From contig NZ_CP121471.1 in assembly GCF_033954835.1 (NCBI RefSeq), positions 3,776,501-3,840,500 on the forward strand: DNA of 64,000 bases. Direction: 5' to 3'. How positions within the stretch are numbered: position 1 is the first letter of the stretch; each line of letters begins with the position of its first letter. Positions 10,487 to 19,957 of this stretch are shown here, one piece after another. This DNA is from Thiorhodovibrio frisius. GTDB taxonomy: Bacteria; Pseudomonadota; Gammaproteobacteria; Chromatiales; Chromatiaceae. The position numbers were made by a program, and so were the translations under genes. The notes under the pieces are model-generated. The model made no database searches, was not told the origin of the DNA, and worked only from the letters and a program-made list of their open reading frames with translations.

Positions 10487-11155
10487 ATGAAGATATTTTC
10501 GCTTCAAACACTCGTCCTTGGTCTTGTCATCGCCGCTGCTCAGGTGTCTGCGGCTGGTTTCGATTGCGCCAAGGCCCAGAGCTGGGTCGAGAAGACCATC
10601 TGCGCCGATCCGGCACTCTCAAGGCTCGATGATGCTTTAACCCGCAGCTATCGGGCTGCCTTGCGCAAGACCAGCAAGGCCGCAGCACTTCGCGCTAGCC
10701 AGCGTGACTGGCTGAGCAACCAGCGCGACACTTGCTCCACCAGCGACTGTCTGATTAGCCTTTACCGCACGAGACTTGAGCAACTCGAGCAGGTTACCAC
10801 TGACGACCAGGTGGACGCTGGCATCAGCGGTCAATACAGCCGGCGGGTGGACGGCCAGCCAGACCAGAACTCTGCCGATATCCGCATCCGCTCACTTGGC
10901 GACGGAACAGTTCAGGTCGATGGCAACGCAGTCCTGGCACTACAGACAGGCGCGGGCCTGAACGCCCGCACCGGCTCTTTCGAGGGAACCGCCACCTTGG
11001 ATGGCAAGCTGATTGACTTCGCCGAAGGCGGTGCCTATGGCTGCCGCCTGATGATCAGGCTGGCGCAAAACGCCATCTCCGTGAGCGATGACAATGGCCA
11101 ATGCGGTGGCTTGAACGTCACCTTCAATGGACACTACCGCAAGGTACCCGACTGA
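10487..11155 (+). CDS. Secreted LprI-like (DUF1311) protein
   Basis: 222 residues with a cleavable signal peptide (about 1-22, ending VSAAG). Residues about 23-100 match the DUF1311/LprI N-terminal lysozyme-inhibitor type domain: FDCAKAQSWVEKTICADP, then L..LD..L...Y, SQRDWL, and paired Cys residues (CSTSDC). The remaining ~120 residues have no family I recognise, but contain two further Cys residues and a repetitive beta-like pattern. It is likely periplasmic; lysozyme inhibition is only suggested by the domain family. The start is supported by the signal peptide. It stands alone. Confidence 0.75.
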   Translation: MKIFSLQTLVLGLVIAAAQVSAAGFDCAKAQSWVEKTICADPALSRLDDALTRSYRAALRKTSKAAALRASQRDWLSNQRDTCSTSDCLISLYRTRLEQLEQVTTDDQVDAGISGQYSRRVDGQPDQNSADIRIRSLGDGTVQVDGNAVLALQTGAGLNARTGSFEGTATLDGKLIDFAEGGAYGCRLMIRLAQNAISVSDDNGQCGGLNVTFNGHYRKVPD

Positions 11156-11185
11156 TTGAAGCGCCTCATGGAAACAGATATCCGC

Positions 11186-11647
11186 TCAGCCTGATTTCCA
11201 CCGCGCAGCTGACAGCGCGTCTTGCTCGCGAGTTTGGACCCAGCGGGGGCCTGCTGGCGTGAGTTCGCGTTTCCAGAACGGAGCTTGGGTTTTGAGGGCG
11301 TCGATGAGGAATTCGCAGGCACGGAAGGCGTCGCTGCGGTGGGTACTGGCGGTCACCACCAGCACAATGGCATCGGTAGGATGCAGTGCACCGACCCGGT
11401 GAATAATGCGCCCGCCCGCGAGCGACCAGCGGGCGCGGGCCTCCTCAAGCAGTTGATGTAGCACCTTTTCGGTCATGCCGGGGTAGTGTTCCAGAACCAT
11501 TTCGTGCACCGCCTGCCCATGGTTCAAATCCCTTAAAATGCCGACAAAGCTGACCATTGCGCCGATGCCCGGCAGGGCCTCGCGCAAAGCGCGCTGCTCC
11601 TGCTCGGGATCGAATGTCTGAAGCTGTACCCGCACGTCGAACATCAT
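11186..11647 (-). CDS. moaE: Molybdopterin synthase catalytic subunit MoaE
   Basis: 153 residues. MoaE transfers sulfur from MoaD thiocarboxylate to precursor Z (cPMP) to make molybdopterin. Diagnostic features are GAMVSFVGILRD near the N-terminus, the central LEHYPGMTE, RIIHRVGALHPTD, STHRSDAF and the active-site Lys region LKTQAPFWKRE. I place the start at 11647 (a second ATG follows at 11644) because GAGG lies 7 bases upstream; the longer open frame to 11764 runs through a tandem repeat and is not credible as coding. No moaD or other molybdenum cofactor gene is adjacent. Confidence 0.92.
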   Translation of the reverse strand: MMFDVRVQLQTFDPEQEQRALREALPGIGAMVSFVGILRDLNHGQAVHEMVLEHYPGMTEKVLHQLLEEARARWSLAGGRIIHRVGALHPTDAIVLVVTASTHRSDAFRACEFLIDALKTQAPFWKRELTPAGPRWVQTREQDALSAARWKSG

Positions 11648-11688
11648 GATGCATCCTCGGCTCAGAGAATTGACGGGGTTGCCGCTAC

Positions 11689-11730
11689 CCCTGAGAGATT
11701 GGCCCTGAGAGATTGGCCCTGAGAGATTGG
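11689..11730. repeat. Three tandem copies of a 14-bp unit upstream of moaE
   Basis: The unit CCCTGAGAGATTGG occurs three times head to tail at 11689, 11703 and 11717 without a mismatch, 42-83 bp upstream of the moaE start. It could be a protein-binding iteron array controlling moaE or simple slippage; neither can be decided from sequence. Confidence 0.85.
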
Positions 11731-11834
11731 GAGTAATTTGCGCCGCTGAACCCACGCCAGCCACCTGCGGTCAAAAATAATCGCTTCGCGGGCTCGTGAG
11801 AAGGGGTGGCCACCCTCATTGTGGAAAACTGGGA

Positions 11835-12011
11835 TAGACCTATCGCAAACTGATGGTTTTCGGTTATGGGTCTGGTGACGGCCACGGGGTCTCGGCGGCC
11901 ATTGATTGGATCAGGGACGCCGCCGGGAAGCCTACAGGGAAGTATTCACGGCGTCCCCCGTGGCCGTCACCCGGCCCAGAACGAGCCGAAATCTCAAAGG
12001 GTTTCGGTGTA
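11835..12011 (+). repeat. F1 palindromic element, long copy (177 bp)
   Basis: Begins TAGACCTATCGCAAAC and ends AAAGGGTTTCGGTGTA. It contains complementary arms (GACGGCCACGGGG and CCCCGTGGCCGTC) around a central GGCGGCC...GGACGCCGCC hairpin whose loop is about 16 bp longer than in the 161-bp copies. It ends 30 bp before the prkA start codon, leaving the prkA ribosome-binding site intact. Confidence 0.85.
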
Positions 12012-12041
12012 ACTGCTGATCGATCCACGGAGGTTCCATCG

Positions 12042-13964
12042 ATGTCGATTTTCGAGCGTTACCGAGCCAGGTATGAGTCCTCGCGCGAAGAGGAGATGAC
12101 GCTGAATGAGTATCTGGATCTGTGCAAGCGCGATCCGCTGACCTATGCCGGCGCGCCCGAGCGGCTGCTGAACGCCATCGGTGAGCCCGAATTGGTCGAC
12201 ACCCATGATGATCCGCGCCTGAGCCGGATTTTTCAGAACAAAGTGATTCGCCGCTACCCGGCATTCCGCGATTTCTTCGGCATGGAAGAGTCCATCGAGC
12301 AGCTGGTGTCTTATCTTAAGCACGCGGCTCAGGGGCTTGAGGAGCGCAAGCAGATTCTCTATCTGCTCGGCCCCGTTGGCGGCGGCAAGTCGTCGCTCGC
12401 CGAGAAACTCAAAGAACTGATGGAGCAGGTGCCTTTTTATGCCATCAAAGGCTCGCCGGTATTTGAGTCCCCCCTCAGCCTGTTCTCACCACAGGAAGAC
12501 GGCCCAATTCTCGAGGAAGACTACGGCATCCCGATCCGCTATCTACGCACCATCATGTCGCCCTGGGCGGTAAAGCGCTTGCAGGAATACAACGGCGACA
12601 TTACCCAGTTCAAGGTCGTTAAGCTCTATCCGTCCATTCTCGAACAGGTGGCAATCGCCAAGACCGAGCCCGGCGATGAAAACAATCAGGATATTTCCTC
12701 CCTGGTCGGCAAGGTGGATATTCGCAAGCTCGAACATTTCGCCCAGCACGATGCCGATGCCTATGCCTACTCGGGCGCCCTGTGCCGAGCCAATCAGGGA
12801 TTGATGGAATTCGTCGAGATGTTCAAAGCGCCGATCAAAGTACTGCACCCGCTGCTGACGGCGACACAAGAAGGCAATTACAACCCGACCGAGGGTCTCT
12901 CCGCCCTACCCTTCCAGGGGATTATTCTCGCCCACAGCAATGAGTCGGAATGGCAAAGCTTCCGCAACAACAAAAACAACGAGGCGTTCCTTGATCGCGT
13001 TTATATCGTGAAAGTGCCCTATTGCCTGCGGGTGACCGAGGAAAAGCAGATTTACCAGAAGCTGCTATACAACAGCTCGCTCAATCATGCTCCTTGCGCG
13101 CCGGGAACGCTTGAGATGATGTCACAGTTCTCGGTGTTGACGCGCATGAAAGAGCCCGAGAACTCGAGCATTTTCTCCAAAATGCGGGTTTACGACGGCG
13201 AGAATCTAAAAGACACCGACCCCAAGGCCAAATCGGTGCAAGAATACCGCGACTATGCCGGCGTCGATGAAGGCATGTCGGGCATTTCCACCCGCTTTGC
13301 CTTTAAAATTCTCTCGCAAGTTTTTAACTTCGACCATAGCGAAGTCGCAGCCAATCCGGTGCATTTGCTCTACGTGTTAGAGCGCCAGGTCATTCGCGAG
13401 CATTTGCCCCCCGAGGTGCAGGATCGTTATCTCGGCTTTTTGAAGCAATATCTGGCGCCACGCTATGCAGAGTTCATCGGCAAGGAACTTCAAACCGCCT
13501 ATCTTGAATCCTATGCCGAGTATGGTCAGAACATCTTCGACCGCTATGTCACCTATGCCGATTTCTGGATTCAGGATCAGGAATATCGTGATCCTGACAC
13601 CGGCGAGATGATGAATCGCGGCGCGCTCAATGAGGAACTCGAAAAAATCGAAAAACCGGCAGGTATCTCCAATCCCAAAGATTTCCGCAACGAGATTGTG
13701 AACTTCGTGCTGCGCGCGCGCGCCAATAACAAGGGCTCCAACCCGCGCTGGACCAGCTACGAAAAGCTGCGAGTGGTGATTGAGAAGAAAATGTTCTCCA
13801 ACACCGAGGAGTTGCTGCCAGTGATTTCCTTTAATACCAAGGCATCAGCCGACGAGAAGAAGAAGCACGAGCAATTCGTCGACCGCATGGTGGAAAAAGG
13901 CTACACACCCAAGCAGGTACGGCTCCTGTCCGAATGGTATCTGCGCGTACGCAAGGCCCAATAA
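12042..13964 (+). CDS. prkA: Serine protein kinase PrkA (YeaG)
   Basis: 640 residues, the usual length for YeaG/PrkA. The start MSIFERYRARYE is chosen because ACGGAGG precedes it and because the longer frame runs back through an F1 repeat. An AAA-type N-terminal domain carries Walker A GPVGGGKSS (about 110-118); the C-terminal half is the PrkA kinase-like region (EGNYNPTEG, LAHSNESEW, GISTRFAFKILS). It is the first gene of the conserved prkA-yeaH-spoVR cluster, which in enterobacteria is induced by nitrogen or stationary-phase stress under RpoS/NtrC. Cytoplasmic. Confidence 0.95.
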   Translation: MSIFERYRARYESSREEEMTLNEYLDLCKRDPLTYAGAPERLLNAIGEPELVDTHDDPRLSRIFQNKVIRRYPAFRDFFGMEESIEQLVSYLKHAAQGLEERKQILYLLGPVGGGKSSLAEKLKELMEQVPFYAIKGSPVFESPLSLFSPQEDGPILEEDYGIPIRYLRTIMSPWAVKRLQEYNGDITQFKVVKLYPSILEQVAIAKTEPGDENNQDISSLVGKVDIRKLEHFAQHDADAYAYSGALCRANQGLMEFVEMFKAPIKVLHPLLTATQEGNYNPTEGLSALPFQGIILAHSNESEWQSFRNNKNNEAFLDRVYIVKVPYCLRVTEEKQIYQKLLYNSSLNHAPCAPGTLEMMSQFSVLTRMKEPENSSIFSKMRVYDGENLKDTDPKAKSVQEYRDYAGVDEGMSGISTRFAFKILSQVFNFDHSEVAANPVHLLYVLERQVIREHLPPEVQDRYLGFLKQYLAPRYAEFIGKELQTAYLESYAEYGQNIFDRYVTYADFWIQDQEYRDPDTGEMMNRGALNEELEKIEKPAGISNPKDFRNEIVNFVLRARANNKGSNPRWTSYEKLRVVIEKKMFSNTEELLPVISFNTKASADEKKKHEQFVDRMVEKGYTPKQVRLLSEWYLRVRKAQ

Positions 13965-13989
13965 CCCGACTGACCCCTGTCATTAGCGC

Positions 13990-15258
13990 ATGTCGCATTT
14001 TATCGACCGCCGCAACTCCTCGAAAAACAAAAGCGCTGTCAATCGCCAGCGCTTTCTCAAGCGATATAAAGCACAGCTCAAGCGTGCCGTCTCTGATGCG
14101 GTGAACCGGCGCAGCATCACCGACATGGACGCCGGCGAGAAGGTGGGCATACCATCCAAAGACCTGTCCGAGCCGGTGTTTCATCACGGCCCCGGCGGAC
14201 AGCGTGAGCAGATTCATCCGGGAAACAAGGAATTTGCCGCTGGCGACCGGGTACCGCGCCCAGAAGGCGGCGAGGGTGGTCGGGGACAAGGACGCGCCAG
14301 CCGCGACGGGAGCGGTGAGGATGATTTTGTCTTTGAACTCTCGCGTGAGGAGTTCATGGACCTGTTGTTTGATGACCTGGAATTACCCAATCTGGTGCGC
14401 AATCAACTGCTGGGCACCACCGAATTCAAAACCATCCGCGCCGGCTATACCACCAGCGGAGCGCCCAGCAACATCGACGTGGTGCGCTCGCTCAAAGGCG
14501 CCATCGCCCGGCGCACGGCCCTTGGCGCCCCCCATCGCGGGCGCATCCGCGAGCTGGAGCAAGAACTCGAAGCTCTACTTGCCGCTGGCGCGCCCGAGAC
14601 TGCCCCCGAAGTATCAGCCCTGCGCGAGGAGATCGCGCGGCTGAAAACCCGCATCAAAGCCCTACCCTTTATCGACACCTTTGACCTGCGCTATCAGTCC
14701 TTCACCCGCGAGCCGAAGCCGAGCAGCAAGGCGGTGATGCTGTGCATCATGGATGTATCGGGCTCAATGGACCAGATGCGCAAGAATCTCGCCAAGCGGT
14801 TTTTCATCCTGCTGTATCTTTTCTTGCAACGCAATTACGACAAAATCGAGGTCGTCTTTATTCGCCACCATACGGTTGCGCAGGAGGTGGACGAGCAGGA
14901 ATTCTTCTATTCGCGCGAAACCGGCGGCACAGTGGTCAGCAGCGCGCTCAGCCTGGCGCATGAGGTCATTAAAGAGCGCTATGATTCCAGCCAGTGGAAC
15001 ATCTATGCTGCCCAGGCATCAGACGGCGATAACTGGGACTCCGACTCGAGCATCTGTCGCGACTTGATGATCGACCAAATCATGCCACTGATGCGCTATT
15101 TTGCCTATGTTGAAATCACACCACGTCAACATCAAAGTCTGTGGTACGCCTACGAAGATGTAAAAGCGGCCCACCCGCATTTCGCGATGGAAGAAATCGG
15201 CGGTGCCGAACATATTTTTCCGGTTTTCCGCGAGTTGTTCAAAAAGCAGGAGGCATGA
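13990..15258 (+). CDS. yeaH: YeaH/YhbH family VWA-like protein (DUF444)
   Basis: 422 residues. It begins with the family hallmark [21 protein letters not shown] in pieces ([18 protein letters not shown]), has a low-complexity glycine/arginine-rich linker (about 75-115), then a von Willebrand A fold with MIDAS motif DVSGSMDQ and [24 protein letters not shown]. It is the partner of PrkA and SpoVR, 25 bp downstream of prkA and 3 bp before spoVR, so one transcript is likely. Its biochemical role is not established. Confidence 0.94.
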   Translation: MSHFIDRRNSSKNKSAVNRQRFLKRYKAQLKRAVSDAVNRRSITDMDAGEKVGIPSKDLSEPVFHHGPGGQREQIHPGNKEFAAGDRVPRPEGGEGGRGQGRASRDGSGEDDFVFELSREEFMDLLFDDLELPNLVRNQLLGTTEFKTIRAGYTTSGAPSNIDVVRSLKGAIARRTALGAPHRGRIRELEQELEALLAAGAPETAPEVSALREEIARLKTRIKALPFIDTFDLRYQSFTREPKPSSKAVMLCIMDVSGSMDQMRKNLAKRFFILLYLFLQRNYDKIEVVFIRHHTVAQEVDEQEFFYSRETGGTVVSSALSLAHEVIKERYDSSQWNIYAAQASDGDNWDSDSSICRDLMIDQIMPLMRYFAYVEITPRQHQSLWYAYEDVKAAHPHFAMEEIGGAEHIFPVFRELFKKQEA

Positions 15259-15261
15259 GCC

Positions 15262-16839
15262 ATGGACGTGGAAGAACCAGTGATTGCCCCCACAAATACC
15301 AAGGCTAAGAACAAGAAGCCTCAGAACGGCAAAGCCGAAGCCTCCGCAACCGAGGATCGCTTCATCTCGACCTCATCGGAATGGAGTTTCCCCCTACTCG
15401 AACGCTTCGACCGCGAGATTGGCAAGATCGCGCGCGATGAGTTTGGTTTGGATACCTACGCCAATCAAATCGAGGTGATTTCTTCCGAGCAGATGATCGA
15501 TGCCTATTCGTCGGTCGGGCTGCCGATTAATTACAACCATTGGTCCTTCGGCAAGCAGTTTGTCGCCACCGAGCAGACTTACCGGCGCGGTCAGATGGGG
15601 CTGGCCTATGAGATCGTGATCAACTCCGATCCCTGCATCGCCTATCTGATGGAAGAAAACACCCTGCCGATGCAGGCACTGGTTATTGCCCATGCCTGCT
15701 ATGGCCACAATAGCTTTTTTAAGGGCAATTATCTGTTTCGCACCTGGACCAATGCCGATGCCATTATCGATTATCTGGTCTTTGCCCGGTCTTATATCGC
15801 AGAATGCGAAGAACGCCATGGTCAGGAAGAAGTCGAGTTGTTACTCGACTCCTGCCACGCACTGATGAACTATGGGGTCGATCGCTACAAGCGCCCGTCG
15901 CCGCTATCCATGGCGGAAGAGAAAAAACGCCAGCACGAACGCGAGACCTACCTTCAGGCGCAAGTTAATGATTTATGGCGCACCCTGCCGGTGGCACCAG
16001 ATGCCGAAACCGAGAAAGAAGAACAGCGCTTCCCCTCCGAGCCACAAGAGAATCTGCTCTACTTCATCGAAAAAAACGCGCCCCTGCTTGAGCCCTGGCA
16101 GCGCGAGATGGTGCGCATTGTGCGCAAAATTGGGCAATATTTTTATCCCCAGCGCCAAACCCAGGTCATGAACGAGGGCTGGGCAACCTTTTGGCACTAC
16201 ACCCTGCTCAATCGGCTGTATGAAAAGGGCCTGGTCAATGACGGCTTCATCATCGAAATTCTCCAGTCGCATACCAATGTCATCTACCAGCCCCCATTTG
16301 ACTCGCGTTACTATTCCGGCATCAACCCCTATGCGCTGGGCTTTGCGATGATGCGTGACATCCGCCGCATCTGCGAGGAACCAACCGATGAAGACCGCGA
16401 CTGGTTTCCTGATTTTGCCGGTCAGGACTGGATCAAGGTGCTGGACTTTGCCATGCGCAACTTCAAAGATGAGAGCTTTATCGCCCAGTACCTCTCACCG
16501 CATTTGATGCGGGAACTCCACCTGTTCGCGGTGCGCGACGATGACCGCGAGGAAGAACTCGAAATCACCGCTATCCACGAGGAAGCCGGCTACCGGGCAC
16601 TGCGCAAGTCACTCGCCGATCAGTACAACCTTGGCAGTCGCGAGCCCAATATTCAGGTCTACAAGGTGGACACTCGCGGCGACCGTTCGCTGACGCTGCG
16701 CCACTATCGCTACAATCGCCGCCCGCTTGATGAAAGCGCGGAGGAGGTATTGCGCCATATCCGCCGCCTGTGGGGGTTTGACGTGCGCCTTGAGGCGGTC
16801 GAAGAAGACGGTTACACCCACCTAGTAGCCGAGGTCTGA
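15262..16839 (+). CDS. spoVR: SpoVR family protein (YcgB)
   Basis: 525 residues, usual length. Family motifs present: SEWSFPLLERFDREI, YSSVGLPINYNHWSFGK, HACYGHNSFFKGN, and the conserved MNEGWATFWHY with His and Glu suited to metal binding. It starts 3 bp after yeaH with GGAGG-type sequence (AAGCAGGAGGCATGAGCC) upstream. Its function is unknown despite wide conservation; it always travels with the PrkA kinase module in proteobacteria. Confidence 0.95.
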   Translation: MDVEEPVIAPTNTKAKNKKPQNGKAEASATEDRFISTSSEWSFPLLERFDREIGKIARDEFGLDTYANQIEVISSEQMIDAYSSVGLPINYNHWSFGKQFVATEQTYRRGQMGLAYEIVINSDPCIAYLMEENTLPMQALVIAHACYGHNSFFKGNYLFRTWTNADAIIDYLVFARSYIAECEERHGQEEVELLLDSCHALMNYGVDRYKRPSPLSMAEEKKRQHERETYLQAQVNDLWRTLPVAPDAETEKEEQRFPSEPQENLLYFIEKNAPLLEPWQREMVRIVRKIGQYFYPQRQTQVMNEGWATFWHYTLLNRLYEKGLVNDGFIIEILQSHTNVIYQPPFDSRYYSGINPYALGFAMMRDIRRICEEPTDEDRDWFPDFAGQDWIKVLDFAMRNFKDESFIAQYLSPHLMRELHLFAVRDDDREEELEITAIHEEAGYRALRKSLADQYNLGSREPNIQVYKVDTRGDRSLTLRHYRYNRRPLDESAEEVLRHIRRLWGFDVRLEAVEEDGYTHLVAEV

Positions 16840-16939
16840 GCGGCCGCCAGGGCGCGCGGGCCACATCAGCTTCCATCACAGGACAAAAGGCTTTGTTATA
16901 CTTGTTCAAACATCAACCCCCGATCAGATCGATCTGGTA

Positions 16940-18670
16940 ATGGCATCCAATCCCCTGCTGTCCTACACCATACTGGTGGTTGACGACGAACCGACCAACA
17001 CCAAGGTGCTCGACAAAATCCTGTCGAAAGCCGGCTATACCTCGGTCGTCACCACCAATGATTCGCGCGAGACCCTGGCGCTGGTAGAACGCCATCGCCC
17101 CGGGGTGGTGTTGCTCGATCTCAACATGCCGCACATTGATGGATTCGGCGTGCTGCGTCAGCTAAAGAGTCAACTCGAGGACAGCTGCCCGCCAGTGGTC
17201 TTCCTGACCGCGCAAGGCGATCAGTCCTCGCGTTTGCAGGCGCTACAGGGCGGTGCGCGCGACTTTCTGACCAAGCCGTTCGACCGCGCCGAACTACTCG
17301 TGCGCATCGAAAACATGCTGGCATTGCGCCAGGGCGAAGAAGAGCGACTGCGCTTTTATTCCCAGTACGACAACCTGACCGGCCTGCCCAACCGCGACTA
17401 CAGCATCCGCCTGCTCGACGATAATCTGGCCAATCGCCAGGATGAGCCCGTTGCCGTGCTGCTGCTGGCGCTGCAACGCTTTGATCGCATCAATCAGAGC
17501 CTCGGCCATGAGGCCGGCGACCGTCTTCTGTGTGCCTTCAAGGATCGCATCCTAAAGATGTTCCCACAGCGCCAGACCATTATCGGTCGCATCGAGGGGG
17601 CGCGCTTTCTGATTGTGATGCTGGGGCTGGAAGCCGCGCATTTTAGCAACCTGGCCGACCGTCTACAGCATCTGCTCGACGATCTTCACCTGCCGATGCA
17701 GATCGACGACGTGGAATTCCGCCCCACGGCTCACATCGGCGCGTCGCTGTTTCCAAAAGATGGCCGTAACGCCCGCGAGCTGCTCGCCAGCGCCGACACG
17801 GCTCTCACCCGCGCCCGCAGCCAGACCGATCTGGCCTATGCCTTCGCCGATGCCGCCACGGACGCGCAAGTGCGCGAACAAATCCAGCTCGAAACCGAAC
17901 TCCACCGCGCGCTTGAGCGCGAAGAATTTTTCCTGGTATTTCAGCCCCAGGTGGCGCTGACCGATGGCCGCATTGTGGGGCTTGAAGCACTGTTGCGCTG
18001 GAATCACCCGACCCGCGGCGTGGTCCCGCCCGGTCAGTTTATCCCGCTGCTCGAGGAAACCGGTCTTATCATTCCGGCCGGGGAATGGATTATTGATCAG
18101 GCCTGTGCCCAGGCGCGCGTCTGGCTCGATACCTTGCCGGGGCAATCCGCGCTGCGCATTGCCATCAATCTTTCGCCGCGTCAGTTCCAGAGCAACAATC
18201 TGCTCGAGCAGGTCAAGAATGCCATCAAGCGTTATCACATTCCGCCGCATCAGCTCGAGCTGGAGGTAACCGAGAGCCTGCTGATTGAGGACTTCCCGGG
18301 CACTCATCAGCTACTGAGCCAGCTCGACACCATGGGCGTGCGCATTGCCCTGGACGACTTTGGCACCGGCTACAGTGCGCTGACCTACCTACAGGCATTC
18401 CCCTTCCATGCGATGAAGGTTGATCGCTCCTTTGTCAGCACCGTTGGAGGATCGCGCAAGTCTGAGGCGCTGCTGCGGGCCATCGTGCAAATCGGCAAGA
18501 GTCTGGAGCTTGAGGTCGTCGCCGAGGGCATCGAAACCAAGCCGCAGTTCGACTTCCTGCGCAACCATGGCTGCGATCTTGCGCAGGGCTTCGGGCTTGC
18601 CAAACCGCAGCCACCAGCTGAAATCGAAGCCCTGCTGAAAAACGGGTATATTAAGACCCTGCTCTCTTAG
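16940..18670 (+). CDS. REC-GGDEF(degenerate)-EAL response regulator, likely c-di-GMP phosphodiesterase
   Basis: 576 residues, cytoplasmic. The receiver occupies about 10-130 (VVDDEPTNTKVL, VVLLDLNMPHIDG, LTKPF). The GGDEF domain (about 145-300) has lost its signature: IEGARFLIV stands where GGDEF should be, so cyclase activity is not expected. The EAL domain (about 320-570) is intact, with LEALLRW, NLSPRQF, EVTESLL, DDFGTGYSAL, KVDRSF and VAEGIE. A receiver-controlled phosphodiesterase is the best reading. No partner kinase is adjacent; the nearby kinase at the window start already has its own regulator. Confidence 0.92.
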   Translation: MASNPLLSYTILVVDDEPTNTKVLDKILSKAGYTSVVTTNDSRETLALVERHRPGVVLLDLNMPHIDGFGVLRQLKSQLEDSCPPVVFLTAQGDQSSRLQALQGGARDFLTKPFDRAELLVRIENMLALRQGEEERLRFYSQYDNLTGLPNRDYSIRLLDDNLANRQDEPVAVLLLALQRFDRINQSLGHEAGDRLLCAFKDRILKMFPQRQTIIGRIEGARFLIVMLGLEAAHFSNLADRLQHLLDDLHLPMQIDDVEFRPTAHIGASLFPKDGRNARELLASADTALTRARSQTDLAYAFADAATDAQVREQIQLETELHRALEREEFFLVFQPQVALTDGRIVGLEALLRWNHPTRGVVPPGQFIPLLEETGLIIPAGEWIIDQACAQARVWLDTLPGQSALRIAINLSPRQFQSNNLLEQVKNAIKRYHIPPHQLELEVTESLLIEDFPGTHQLLSQLDTMGVRIALDDFGTGYSALTYLQAFPFHAMKVDRSFVSTVGGSRKSEALLRAIVQIGKSLELEVVAEGIETKPQFDFLRNHGCDLAQGFGLAKPQPPAEIEALLKNGYIKTLLS

Positions 18671-18776
18671 TGAGCCCTGCGGCAACGTCCGTCGCGAGAG
18701 TTTGCCATTCGCCGTTCGCGCCCGCAGTGATCATCACCTCCTTGGCACCCTTGCAGCTTGCATGGCGCCGATTCGC

Positions 18777-19058
18777 TCAGCCGAAATCGTAGTATTTCTC
18801 TACCGCCTCGGTAATCTCCCAGGTACAGCTCATGCCAGCGGGAAAGGTAATGAAATCCCCGCGACTGAAGGCTTGCGGCTCCCCGCCTGCGGGCGTCACC
18901 TTAAAGCGACCACGGATGATGTAGCAGGTCTCGGGTTGATCATAGTGCCAGTCGAAGGTAGACGGCTCCTTGCGCCAGATTGGCCATTGCTCCACACCCA
19001 GCACCTCCAGTTTGGCCGGAGAGGGTTTATGCTCGCAAAGAATTTCCTGCTCGGACAT
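18777..19058 (-). CDS. Small cupin-domain protein
   Basis: 93 residues forming a single cupin barrel: WHYDQPETCYIIRGRFKV (metal-binding region) and a G.F..FP.G..C.WE second motif as in the Cupin_3 (ureidoglycine aminohydrolase-like) group. The first motif has one His and two acids, so metal binding is plausible but incomplete. GGAGGAATT precedes the ATG. It is a single gene with convergent and divergent neighbours, and its substrate is unknown. Confidence 0.8.
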   Translation of the reverse strand: MSEQEILCEHKPSPAKLEVLGVEQWPIWRKEPSTFDWHYDQPETCYIIRGRFKVTPAGGEPQAFSRGDFITFPAGMSCTWEITEAVEKYYDFG

Positions 19059-19126
19059 GATTCAATTCCTCCTGTCATTCACAACATCTGATCAACACAC
19101 GACAGTATCGCACCTGACCTGGTCGG

Positions 19127-19287
19127 CATACCCAGCGGACATGGACTTTCGGCTTATTTTGGGCCGGGCAGCGGTCACGGGGGACGCCGTGAACCCTTCC
19201 ATGGGGGCTTCCCGGCGGCATCCCTGCCGCCGAGACCCCCGTGACCGCTGCCCGACCCAAAACAGAAACGCATTTGCTACAGCTATA
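19127..19287 (-). repeat. F1 palindromic element, full 161-bp copy (reverse orientation)
   Basis: Aligns in reverse along its whole length with the copies at 59648 and 61907 and has the same length. Its end (CATTTGCTACAGCTATA) lies only 2 bp before the pncC start codon, so the pncC leader comes from the repeat. Confidence 0.85.
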
Positions 19288-19289
19288 AA

Positions 19290-19799
19290 ATGCTAGTCAC
19301 CGACGCACAACTCCAGCAACTCGCCACCAGAGTTGCCGCTGCCCTGAGCGCGCGCGCCTGGCGGCTGGTCACGGCTGAATCTCTAACGGGTGGGCAAATC
19401 GCCAAAGTCTGCACCGATATTCCCGGCAGCAGTGCCTGGTTCGACCGCGCCTTTGTCACCTACAGCCCCCAGGCCAAGCAGGAGATGCTTGGCCTGTCGT
19501 CCGAACTCCTTGAACGCGCTGGCATCGTCAGCGAGGCGGTCGCCGCCGCCATGGCCAGTGCCGCGCTGGCCCGCAGCCAGGCCGAGGTCAGCATTGCCGT
19601 CACCGGCGTAGCAGGGCCGGGGGGCGGCAGCGCGCAGACGCCCGTGGGCACCCTCTGCTGCGCCTGGATGGACCGCGACCGCTTAGCAGAAAAACAGCCG
19701 CCGCAAGTCGAGACCTGCCATTTCAACGGCGACCGCGACCAGGTCCGCCGCCAGAGCGTTCAGTACAGCCTGGCGCGCCTGCTCGATATCTTGGCATAG
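19290..19799 (+). CDS. pncC: Nicotinamide-nucleotide amidase (CinA C-terminal domain protein)
   Basis: 169 residues, a stand-alone CinA C-terminal domain as in E. coli YgaD/PncC. It deamidates nicotinamide mononucleotide to nicotinate mononucleotide for NAD recycling. Motifs: [44 protein letters not shown], and F.GDRD.VR near the end. The N-terminus lines up with family members from residue 3, so ATG 19290 is right even though no Shine-Dalgarno sequence is visible; an F1 repeat ends 2 bp before it. It lies upstream of recA as in many gammaproteobacteria. Confidence 0.93.
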   Translation: MLVTDAQLQQLATRVAAALSARAWRLVTAESLTGGQIAKVCTDIPGSSAWFDRAFVTYSPQAKQEMLGLSSELLERAGIVSEAVAAAMASAALARSQAEVSIAVTGVAGPGGGSAQTPVGTLCCAWMDRDRLAEKQPPQVETCHFNGDRDQVRRQSVQYSLARLLDILA

Positions 19800-19957
19800 C
19801 GCATCGCGCAACGCGAGCCAGGACACCAACTGCCCCAGCGCGCGGTGACGTGCCCGAAAGCCTGTGTGATAATCTTGCGCTCATTGCCCTGCGACCTGCT
19901 CTCCACCGAGCCGGCCGCGCAGCAGGCACATTTGGGCGCGCACCGAGCGGAGAAACA

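Noticed and set aside
11835-12041. Coding sequence for a longer PrkA N-terminus
   Set aside because: The stretch is an F1 repeat; family members begin at MSIFERY, which has its own ribosome-binding site.
19800-19957. LexA (SOS) box upstream of recA
   Set aside because: Only half-sites such as CTGT at 19861 are present, without ACAG at the right spacing. No full CTG-N10-CAG type box could be found.
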